Source: a virus
Strand: one strand, 5' to 3'
Length of the DNA: 64,000 bases
Virus record (IMG/VR): IMGVR_UViG_3300034060_001466
Coordinates: 1 to 64,000 of that record
In this document: one piece after another, positions 25,214 to 32,129 of the stretch
How the letters are laid out: each line of letters opens with the position of its first letter
Numbering within the stretch: the stretch's first letter is position 1
The notes under the pieces: model-generated
The model's input: only the letters and a program-made list of their open reading frames with translations
Database searches by the model: none
What the model was told of the DNA's origin: nothing
Translations under genes and position numbers: made by a program

Positions 25214-25459
25214 TTAGTTTAGTCGATTTTCATTCTTATCTAGCGCTGGATTAGCGAAGATCTTGATTTGCTTAACTGCCTCAATATGCTCATACATATA
25301 AGCTTCTAAATAGGCAATGAACTCATCTAAGACTGGATTTGCTCCAAACATTTGATTCGAAAGGACTCGCTTCATTAGGGCATCTTTGTATTTGTAACCT
25401 AGATGAAGACGTTGGTCTTTTCTATTATACACTGTTTGGTATAGAGAGTTTCTTATCAT
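25214..25459 (-). CDS. small protein between baseplate wedge and terminase genes
   Basis: An 81-residue helical protein (KDALMKRVLSNQMFGANPVLDEFIAYLEAYMYEHIEAVK). Its ATG overlaps the end of the gp6-like gene by 4 nt, so the two are coupled. Position suggests a baseplate or neck component; no family is recognised. Confidence 0.55.
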   Translation of the reverse strand: MIRNSLYQTVYNRKDQRLHLGYKYKDALMKRVLSNQMFGANPVLDEFIAYLEAYMYEHIEAVKQIKIFANPALDKNENRLN

Positions 25460-27150
25460 AGTATGCCAGTATTTTTACGAACTACTTGTGCTTTAATTTG
25501 AATATTTAATGCACCTAATCCAGTATCGGAAAGGCCTTCAGCGTATGAGTTTCCTTGGCTGTCTTTCCAACCTCCTCGTAATACTGGGAATTCGTCTAGC
25601 CCAATAACAATATCGTTAAAGTCGTCAAGTCCAATAATCGAAGTAGAAGACGGGTTGGTTATTTTATCAAGCTCGTTAAGTTCACTTACGACATTAACGT
25701 TAACTGAGTCAACTCCATTAATTGCTTCAATTACTGAAATAAGATCACTCTTTGGTACACGGTCATGTCTTTTTAATTTAATAAAGTAGTTACCGATGGC
25801 GTCCGCTATATCAGACTTAACAATGTCAGTAGAAACATCGTCAAACATAATGATACTTACGTTTAGTGCGTACCTACTTATCTTAGGATCAAGTATTTTT
25901 AGATCAGACGAAATCATTTTTGTACCTGATTTTTCAATGTACTTCATTAACTCATTTTTCTGGAATGTTGTTAACTTAAAGTTACTTAACGGTAAGTTAA
26001 AGTAGTCAGTTCCATTATTAAACATTTGAGATACGTCTGGCACTAGGAATAAGTTAATCATTCTGGAATCTAGAATATTACCGTTTGCGTCCTGATCAAG
26101 GAATACTTTTATGGTTGAGAACATTTGCATCTTCTGCAAAAGAACTTCATAGTTATCAATATTTACTAGGGCAAAATTCTTTGAGGCTTTTGGCGCAATT
26201 AGTCTAGTTAAGTTAGGATCCTCCGGGTCAACTCCAAAATTTGGAGGACTTACTGTTACGATTGAAAAATAGTCATTCATTAAGATTTCTTCCCCAATTG
26301 GAGAGAATCCAGTATCAGTAAAAGTAAATTGTACTTGTCTTGGGTCGTCTACTTTTACGTTTCCGAAAGCGCCGTCCGTATTTAAGTATTCAACGACGAT
26401 AGTTGATCCAGTATTAGGAATCTTTCCAAATGAGCCGTTTCCAAAATAGATGTCTAATCCATTTGTAATACCGGTTTTAGCAAGAAAGCATTTTCCGCCT
26501 CTTGGCATATCCAAAAGAGACTCGTATTTTTGCCATTTTTCACCATTTATATAAACGTTTACCATGAAATTATCTAGGTAAAAATTGTTAGGAGCTCCCA
26601 TTTGATAACTCTCAAAAGGAATTCCCTTTGCCGTAAATGTTTGTGATTCGATTTGACCTTGTCTAATACTAAAAATAGCAGGAGTTTCTGTTCCAGTCAA
26701 GGCAAGTCTAACCTCTTCTTGCGTTAACTCAATTGCGTAAGTTAAGCCGTTATTTGCACAGGTGATTCTAAATAAATTATTGATTACGACCTTTGAGGCA
26801 GTAGGCTTTATTCCAGTTTTTCTGATTACTCTAATTTGACCAGTTGCACCGACTGCTCTGCTTGGATTGTGTCCAGCTAGGGTAGCTAGTGAATAGATTG
26901 ATGAAACTCTACTTGCCTCATTGATATTTAGCTCTGTGATTGAATCTTCAATGTAATAAAAGATAAGTTGACTCAAGTTCTCAACTACGATCAATAACTG
27001 ACCGAATGGAGAAGCCGCGGTGAATACTGAGCGACTCTGTTTAAAAGTAGTTTGTAAGAACTGGATACTCTCACTAAGAATATCGCGAACTCGTATGCGA
27101 AGACTGGTGAACAGCCTGAGGTTTGTATTTTGATTAGTAAGACCTGCCAT
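25456..27150 (-). CDS. T4 gp6-like baseplate wedge protein
   Basis: A 564-residue protein with the layout of T4 gp6/baseplate J-like wedge proteins. The helical N-terminus is IRVRDILSESIQFLQTTFKQSRSVFTAASPFGQLL. It is followed by the family landmark LATLAGHNPSRAVGATGQIRVIRK and a long beta-rich segment. The later part contains VSIIMFDDVSTDIVKSDIADAIGNYF and DLISVIEAINGVDSVNVNV, the alpha/beta repeat typical of the C-terminal wedge domain. Such proteins ring the baseplate and hold the sheath-contraction trigger. It has a clean late-promoter-like box 23 nt upstream of the ATG. Confidence 0.75.
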   Translation of the reverse strand: MAGLTNQNTNLRLFTSLRIRVRDILSESIQFLQTTFKQSRSVFTAASPFGQLLIVVENLSQLIFYYIEDSITELNINEASRVSSIYSLATLAGHNPSRAVGATGQIRVIRKTGIKPTASKVVINNLFRITCANNGLTYAIELTQEEVRLALTGTETPAIFSIRQGQIESQTFTAKGIPFESYQMGAPNNFYLDNFMVNVYINGEKWQKYESLLDMPRGGKCFLAKTGITNGLDIYFGNGSFGKIPNTGSTIVVEYLNTDGAFGNVKVDDPRQVQFTFTDTGFSPIGEEILMNDYFSIVTVSPPNFGVDPEDPNLTRLIAPKASKNFALVNIDNYEVLLQKMQMFSTIKVFLDQDANGNILDSRMINLFLVPDVSQMFNNGTDYFNLPLSNFKLTTFQKNELMKYIEKSGTKMISSDLKILDPKISRYALNVSIIMFDDVSTDIVKSDIADAIGNYFIKLKRHDRVPKSDLISVIEAINGVDSVNVNVVSELNELDKITNPSSTSIIGLDDFNDIVIGLDEFPVLRGGWKDSQGNSYAEGLSDTGLGALNIQIKAQVVRKNTGIL

Positions 27151-27164
27151 TTAAAGTGTGACTT

Positions 27165-27181
27165 CTTTTAGGTTATTTATC
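27165..27181 (-). promoter_or_regulatory. late-promoter-like motif GATAAATAACCTAAAAG
   Basis: On the minus strand, about 23 nt upstream of the ATG at 27150, this directs the baseplate-terminase-sigma unit. It is divergent from the tmRNA promoter. Confidence 0.65.
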
Positions 27182-27229
27182 AGTTGAGTAAAACGTTTAT
27201 GAAGGGAAGCCTTTTGATAAATAAAGGAG

Positions 27230-27235
27230 TATAAT
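27230..27235 (+). promoter_or_regulatory. candidate tmRNA promoter -10 (TATAAT)
   Basis: TATAAT ends 11 nt before the mapped 5' end of the tmRNA at 27247, the right distance for transcription start. No good -35 was found. A GATAAATAAAG box at 27216-27226 lies just upstream, so either host sigma or the phage sigma could act. Confidence 0.45.
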
Positions 27236-27246
27236 AACATTATTAT

Positions 27247-27613
27247 GGGGATGACCGGATTTGACAGGAATTATCGGTTACACCTGCACGCCGAGGAAGA
27301 TGCTAAGACTCGTTAAAATGTATTAAAACTATAAGTGGCAACACTAATTTCTGGAGTCTAGTTAACGAAAGCGTTAACGCTCCTGTTACTGAAGAGCTTT
27401 TAGCTGCATAAGTGACCAAGCGGCAACTGCTTGACTAACCCAAAGTTGCAAAACCAGCATGGCGTAACGGCCAAGTCGAACCGTTACCGACTTTAGCTTT
27501 AAGTCGTTAAAGAATAAGATATTTGGTCCAGTTAGAAAATGGGACTAAGCGTGTAAACGAAGGTCTAATTAGAGGTTTTTTGGACGAGGGTTCGAATCCC
27601 TCCATCTCCACCA
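27247..27613 (+). ncRNA. ssrA: transfer-messenger RNA (tmRNA)
   Basis: A complete 367-nt tmRNA. The 5' end GGGGATG pairs with CATCTCC near the 3' end (one G-U), giving a 7-bp tRNA-like acceptor stem followed by an encoded ACCA (27610-27613). The 5' conserved block GACCGGATTTGACAGG and the T-arm GAGGG-TTCGAAT-CCCTC (27586-27602) are clear. The tag frame ends with the TAA at 27409-27411 and reads ...N-E-S-V-N-A-P-V-T-E-E-L-L-A-A. If translation resumes after TAGTT, as in the E. coli context TAGTC, the tag is about 15 residues and starts with Asn, which is unusual. Its LLAA end still suits tail-specific proteolysis. It would rescue ribosomes stalled during infection. Confidence 0.9.
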
Positions 27614-27619
27614 CTTCGT

Positions 27620-27649
27620 AAAAGCCAGTCTCTAGGGATTGGCTTTTTT
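27620..27649 (+). terminator. intrinsic terminator after tmRNA
   Basis: The stem AAAAGCCAGTC / GATTGGCTTTT (11 bp with one G-U, 6-nt loop) is followed by T6. It lies 6 nt downstream of the tmRNA 3' CCA. Confidence 0.85.
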
Positions 27650-27675
27650 GGTAATGGTAGAATTGAATAATGTCT

Positions 27676-27690
27676 GATAAATAATTAGAA
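27676..27690 (+). promoter_or_regulatory. late-promoter-like motif GATAAATAATTAGAA
   Basis: A plus-strand copy of the motif about 24 nt upstream of the fibre ATG at 27708, after the tmRNA terminator. Confidence 0.65.
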
Positions 27691-27707
27691 ATTCAGTTTT
27701 ACAATAA

Positions 27708-29339
27708 ATGGCAAATGGAGTAAAGTATTCTACTGGCTCAACCCCAGCAGGTTGCCTTAGAAAGGGCAATATGTTACTCGCGGTCGGGCAGCAAGATTAC
27801 GGGACGTCCTTTTATTCGGGAGTTAATCCACCGGCTGGCGGATACACGATTTACGTTAATAAGGCAACTTCTGGTCCAAGCATACACTGCCCTCGAACTG
27901 ATGCTGAACTGATTAGATTAACTAATCAAATCGCTGGAGCAAATTACACAACAACAAGTCAGTGCTTTAGCTATTTAGCCTCGCAATCGGATAAGATAAT
28001 AGTCGATTTAGCGTATCCTGATATTGCGACCTCTGGTTTACTTTTAAAGTTAGACTCAAGTTTTACAGCGTCATATCCTAAAACTGGAACTACTTGGTAT
28101 GACATAAGCGGAAATAGTTCAAATGGAGTAATTTATAATGGCCCAATATGGAATTCGAATGGGTATTTTGAATTTGATGGGATCGATGACTATGTTGATA
28201 CAAATAAAACTTTTCAATTTACTAGAGACAGTCAATTTTCAGTTTGTGGATTTATAAACATTAGAGATCATAAATCTAGAGCAAGCGCTGCTGCTGGTAT
28301 TATAGGAAAGGGCCATTGGTACTCTAATAGTTGGGATGTTTGGTTAAGTAACGATAATCGAATTTACTTTGAAACTAATGGAAATAGTAATCCAAATAAC
28401 GTTCATTTCCTATATAGTGATCCGTTAACAATAGACCGCTGGTATTTCTTCACCGCTATATATGAAAATGGTAGGAAACTTCTCTATCTCAACCACTCTC
28501 AATATGAAAACTTTGATGGAGGAGTCGGTGATTTCACGAACAATAATTCTGTATTAATTTCTAGGCGATATGATGACGTATATAGAAGCTTAATGGGATA
28601 CGGGGCTAACTACTCAATATACGATAGGCAACTAGAGGAAACTGAAGTATTTCAAAACTATTACGGTGGAAATATTGCGCTAGACGGATTAGTCTTATCC
28701 GTAGATGGTGCAAATATTGTTTCTTATCCCGGAACCGGTTCTACTTGGTACGATATGACTCAAAGTGAGTACTCTGTTACTAATTGCAATATACAAAAGA
28801 GTAAAAATAACTACTATTCCTTATGGAGTAATGGAAATGACGCTGATGTTGCATCTTCCCCAATTCTAAACAATGACTATCATTCGGTAGAACTTCTGCT
28901 AATGTTTAAAGGCTCAGCGACCTATCCAAACGGATACACTGGCAGTTGGGAACAATTTTTCGGTTATTTCAGCGCAGGCTCAGATCGATCACCGGGCGTT
29001 TGGAGATTTCCGTCAGCTAGACTAATACACTGGCAATACGCTCCAGGATTCAACGGTCCTAATTTTGGAAAGAACTCAGCTAATGATGAGTTTGACCTAA
29101 ATACTTATTATCATATCGTTGTAACAAAAGAAGGAGGCACCGTTAAAACTTACATAAATGGCGTTTTAACAAACACAGTCGGCGCCTCAAATCCTAAAAC
29201 CGCAGGAGACTCGATTATCAGATTTTTTGACTATTACTCAGCCGATTTAATGGAAATTCAAGTATGCAGAATATACGAAAGAACCATATCTCAAGACGAG
29301 GTCTCTCTTAATTATGCAGCAGTAAAAAATAGAATGTAA
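27708..29339 (+). CDS. tail fibre/receptor-binding protein with two LamG-like domains
   Basis: A 543-residue protein. Residues 1-100 form a virion-attachment-type domain (KYSTGSTPAGCLRKGNMLLAV, GGYTIYVNKATSGPSIHCP) that is shared with the fibre at 29454. Two concanavalin A/LamG-like jelly-roll domains follow: residues about 110-325 (GLLLKLDSSFTASYPKTGTTWYDISGN..., FEFDGIDDYVDT) and about 326-540 (GLVLSVDGANIVSYPGTGSTWYDM...). These folds bind carbohydrates, so it is a good candidate for host-glycan recognition. Its late-type promoter and terminator-isolated start make it an independent plus-strand unit. Confidence 0.75.
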   Translation: MANGVKYSTGSTPAGCLRKGNMLLAVGQQDYGTSFYSGVNPPAGGYTIYVNKATSGPSIHCPRTDAELIRLTNQIAGANYTTTSQCFSYLASQSDKIIVDLAYPDIATSGLLLKLDSSFTASYPKTGTTWYDISGNSSNGVIYNGPIWNSNGYFEFDGIDDYVDTNKTFQFTRDSQFSVCGFINIRDHKSRASAAAGIIGKGHWYSNSWDVWLSNDNRIYFETNGNSNPNNVHFLYSDPLTIDRWYFFTAIYENGRKLLYLNHSQYENFDGGVGDFTNNNSVLISRRYDDVYRSLMGYGANYSIYDRQLEETEVFQNYYGGNIALDGLVLSVDGANIVSYPGTGSTWYDMTQSEYSVTNCNIQKSKNNYYSLWSNGNDADVASSPILNNDYHSVELLLMFKGSATYPNGYTGSWEQFFGYFSAGSDRSPGVWRFPSARLIHWQYAPGFNGPNFGKNSANDEFDLNTYYHIVVTKEGGTVKTYINGVLTNTVGASNPKTAGDSIIRFFDYYSADLMEIQVCRIYERTISQDEVSLNYAAVKNRM

Positions 29340-29344
29340 TAAAG

Positions 29345-29440
29345 ATGGAACAAGTATATGGAAATTGTGCAGAATGTGAAACAAACGGGCCATTGGATAA
29401 TCAAGGTTTGTGTTCGATTTGTGGTACTAAAGACAAATAA
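29345..29440 (+). CDS. 31-residue double-CxxC (zinc-ribbon-like) microprotein
   Basis: ATG at 29345 to TAA at 29440, 31 codons. It contains CAEC near the N-terminus and CSIC near the C-terminus, 14 residues apart (Cys at about 8, 11, 23, 26). This is the four-cysteine arrangement of a minimal zinc ribbon. It fits exactly between the two fibre genes (5 nt after the first, 13 nt before the second). Position and compact Cys pattern argue for a real gene, but the small size keeps this uncertain. Function is unknown. Confidence 0.5.
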   Translation: MEQVYGNCAECETNGPLDNQGLCSICGTKDK

Positions 29441-29453
29441 TCATTTATAATAA

Positions 29454-30434
29454 ATGCCAAATCTAATAAAATATTCAGTAGGTGCGACACCAGTAGGTTG
29501 CCTCAGAAAAGGCAATATGCTGATCGGCAATAATACAGCCGATTACGGGTCGACCTTTTTTAATGGTATCGATCCACCGACTGGAGGTTATACGATCTAC
29601 TTGAATAAAGCATCACAGGGACCAAGTATTTACTGCCCAGAGAATGATGCTAAATTAATTGAACGTACTAACCAAATTGCTGGAGCTAGTTATACGACAG
29701 TTGCTCAATGCCTAGCCTATTTTGCTGGGCAAACAGATAAAATCGTGGTTAAGTCGAACTATGAGGGAATAGTTACTAGTGGGTTAGTTTTGAATTTAGA
29801 CGCTGGTTTTTTACCGTCATACCCAACCACCGGAACTACTTGGTATGATGTAAGTGGAAATAATTCAAATGGAATATTGACAAACGGCCCTACGTTTAGT
29901 TCCGCAAATAGCGGTACAATTGTTTTTGATGGGACAAATGACTATGCTGATTTTATTGCACCAGGCTTAGGGACTACGACTACCGTAGAGATGTGGTGTA
30001 AAATCGGAGCGGCATACAGCGGTAGAATGTTCTTCGGTTGGGACCGTTATGATGTTTGGTGCGGTAGCGGTACTTTAGGATTCAATACGGCAGCAAGCGA
30101 TGTTTATGGTATATCAGCATCCGCAGTTTCGGCATTAGGCTTAGTTAATAATTGGAAACATTATACTTTTGAAATGCGAAGTGATGTTGCATACACCAAC
30201 AATAAAATTTATATTAACGGGGCTTCTCAAACACTATCGCAACAATTATCTTCTGAAAATGCTAGTGTTAGAAACTTTAATAGTGGTAACGGTAGAATCG
30301 CAATATGGAGGGCTACTGAAACATCATTTCAAATGCCAATGGAATGTGCTATATTTAAAGTTTATAATAGAGCATTAACTCAAAATGAAATAACTCAAAA
30401 CTATAACACAACAAAGGCTAGATTTGGACTTTAA
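29454..30434 (+). CDS. tail fibre paralogue with one LamG-like domain
   Basis: A 326-residue protein. The first ~100 residues match the N-terminus of the 27708 fibre (KYSVGATPVGCLRKGNMLIGN, GGYTIYLNKASQGPSIYCPEN, IAGASYTTVAQCLAYFAGQ). Then a single LamG-like domain follows (GLVLNLDAGFLPSYPTTGTTWYDVSGN, IVFDGTNDYADF). It probably uses the same virion socket as its paralogue with a different lectin specificity, which would fit alternative receptor binding. Whether it is co-transcribed with the first fibre is not settled; there is no terminator between them. Confidence 0.75.
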   Translation: MPNLIKYSVGATPVGCLRKGNMLIGNNTADYGSTFFNGIDPPTGGYTIYLNKASQGPSIYCPENDAKLIERTNQIAGASYTTVAQCLAYFAGQTDKIVVKSNYEGIVTSGLVLNLDAGFLPSYPTTGTTWYDVSGNNSNGILTNGPTFSSANSGTIVFDGTNDYADFIAPGLGTTTTVEMWCKIGAAYSGRMFFGWDRYDVWCGSGTLGFNTAASDVYGISASAVSALGLVNNWKHYTFEMRSDVAYTNNKIYINGASQTLSQQLSSENASVRNFNSGNGRIAIWRATETSFQMPMECAIFKVYNRALTQNEITQNYNTTKARFGL

Positions 30435-30471
30435 TACACAACTAAAAATAAAAAAATAAAATAAAACAATA

Positions 30472-30735
30472 ATGGCAGAACAATACGAAGACCGAAGATT
30501 TGTTATCTTTAATGTTAGCGAACTATCAACAATTGATTTTGATCAAGTATTTGAAACTTCAGCGGACACCGTTCGAAAGTCAGTTAACGGGACTTTGACT
30601 TTTGTAAAATACGACTTGCCGATGCCTTCATCAGTTACGGCATTAACTAGCCGATCACAGGAGTACACGTTTTCGCAAATCGTACCTATCTTGGCAACCT
30701 CGGCTTGGACAGATAGTTCAATAATGATACCGTAA
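30472..30735 (+). CDS. small fibre-associated protein
   Basis: An 87-residue protein with a beta-type sequence (RRFVIFNVSELSTIDFDQV, FVKYDLPMPSSVTALTSRSQEYTFSQIV). It is placed directly after two fibre genes in the same orientation. It could be a fibre chaperone or collar subunit; no family is recognised. Confidence 0.5.
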   Translation: MAEQYEDRRFVIFNVSELSTIDFDQVFETSADTVRKSVNGTLTFVKYDLPMPSSVTALTSRSQEYTFSQIVPILATSAWTDSSIMIP

Positions 30736-30743
30736 TCATACTC

Positions 30744-30757
30744 TAAATAAATAACTG
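30744..30757 (+). promoter_or_regulatory. late-promoter-like motif very close to start (AAATAAATAACTG)
   Basis: A plus-strand AAATAAATAACTG ends 1 nt before the ATG at 30759. If it is a promoter, the transcript would be leaderless. It may instead be chance in an A/T-rich leader. Confidence 0.3.
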
Positions 30758-30758
30758 T

Positions 30759-31505
30759 ATGAAGACACTTAATACTGATGACATTTTCTTAAGAAATTTA
30801 ACCATTGCTCTGCTTGATCTGCTTAATGGTGAAATGGAAATGAGCTTATCCCGTGAAGATCACAAGGACACTTTCAAGGTTCCATTCGTTTATAATTACG
30901 GAACTGACGAGGGATTCCTAAAGGATTTCTATATTGGACTTCCGGATAACTGCCGAATTCCGGTAGCTGAAGGAACCTATGACATTATCCCTAGAGGAAT
31001 CGTTACTCTTTCTAGTTTCCAGGTAAAATCATCTGACATGACTAACAAATTTGTTAGAGGTAGTTTTACTGAAACTGAACGTGGATCAAACGATCAAAAT
31101 ATCTTAACTGGATACTCTGCTCAACTCTTCTCTATTCCATTAGCGGTTAAGTTCGATGTAAAGATTATATGTGATAACTTAAATAAAGCATTTAAAATCG
31201 CTGAAAATATGTTGACAATTAACTACTCAAACCGGGTGGTTTACTTTCAATACAATGGAGTTAGGATTCCAGCTCAACTGCAATTCCCTGCATCAGAAAC
31301 AATTGATAAACAGTACAAATTCAGCTTAACCGATAGTAACAAAATTAATATTACTCTTTCAGTTGACGTTGAGACCTATTTACCGAGCTTCGAAAAGACC
31401 TCTAAACGTAAGAGCTCAAATGTAATGGAGCGAATTAACGTAAACCGTAAAATTGACGGTGGAGACTTAACGGTTGGTAGCGGTTGGACTGATCAGAATA
31501 GTTAA
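30759..31505 (+). CDS. possible tail/neck protein (T4 gp15-like?)
   Basis: A 248-residue protein. The N-terminus, LRNLTIALLDLLNGEMEMSLSRED then VPFVYNYGTDEGFLKDFYIGLPDNC, resembles the start of T4 gp15-type tail-terminator/sheath-stabiliser proteins (helix with L-L-N, then VP-YG-E-x-x-L). The rest is beta-rich. The match is weak and the identification is tentative. It ends convergently with the tail-tube-like gene, sharing the region 31502-31505. Confidence 0.35.
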   Translation: MKTLNTDDIFLRNLTIALLDLLNGEMEMSLSREDHKDTFKVPFVYNYGTDEGFLKDFYIGLPDNCRIPVAEGTYDIIPRGIVTLSSFQVKSSDMTNKFVRGSFTETERGSNDQNILTGYSAQLFSIPLAVKFDVKIICDNLNKAFKIAENMLTINYSNRVVYFQYNGVRIPAQLQFPASETIDKQYKFSLTDSNKINITLSVDVETYLPSFEKTSKRKSSNVMERINVNRKIDGGDLTVGSGWTDQNS

Positions 31506-32119
31506 TCAAAGTCTAATTCTAAATCGAAATTGTAATACTTAAACGTTGCAGTAAACGTTGTGAATTGTGGAGTGATTGATGAATAAGATAAATTCATTTC
31601 ACTTAATGACGTTAGCATTGGTCGATTGAAAATAATCGAAGAAACTGCATAACCTTCATTGTTTAGAAGAGTCAGCCTGATTGGCTGAAAGAACGGGTGA
31701 TTTCCATTTGACATTGCTGGCACGGATAGTGCTTGGCCTAATGAATTTCTTCCAGTATTTTCAGTAGAAACATTGGCTGGGTCCAAGTAGTTAAGAGCAT
31801 TATCTAAAAAGATAAAGTAATTCAAATACGCGTCTGTTAACTTAAACGTCACCTTTAACTCTCTAGTAAATTGATCAGCTATTGGTTTTGAGCTCTGTAA
31901 TTCTTGAGTTTTTCCAAGTGTCCTAGTTTGAGTAGGAAGAACTGAACTAAATCCTGGAAAGTTTACACTTTGCACAGTGGATGCCATAAAGTCCGGAAGA
32001 GACTTGTAAGGTAGCAGCAGATTTCTGTAATATTTACTGTACTTCTCCTGTACAGCAGAATTAAAGAAATCTGCTGGAAAGTTTATAAAAAAGCTGTTCT
32101 GTCTAGAATTAAGTATCAT
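31502..32119 (-). CDS. tail-tube-like protein (gp19/gp54 type)
   Basis: A 205-residue protein. It shows the layout of tail-tube and tube-initiator proteins: FPADFFNSAV..., then SVNFPGFSSVLPTQT, KVTFKLTDAYLNYFIFLDNALNYL, FFQPIRLTLLNNEGYAVSSIIFNRPML and a closing FTTFTATFKYYNFDLELDFD. The T-D-x-Y-L-N-Y-F-I-F-x-D and F-K-Y-N endings recur in T4-like tube proteins. It could be the tube, gp54-like initiator or a related connector. Confidence 0.45.
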   Translation of the reverse strand: MILNSRQNSFFINFPADFFNSAVQEKYSKYYRNLLLPYKSLPDFMASTVQSVNFPGFSSVLPTQTRTLGKTQELQSSKPIADQFTRELKVTFKLTDAYLNYFIFLDNALNYLDPANVSTENTGRNSLGQALSVPAMSNGNHPFFQPIRLTLLNNEGYAVSSIIFNRPMLTSLSEMNLSYSSITPQFTTFTATFKYYNFDLELDFD

Positions 32120-32129
32120 ATAGAATTAT

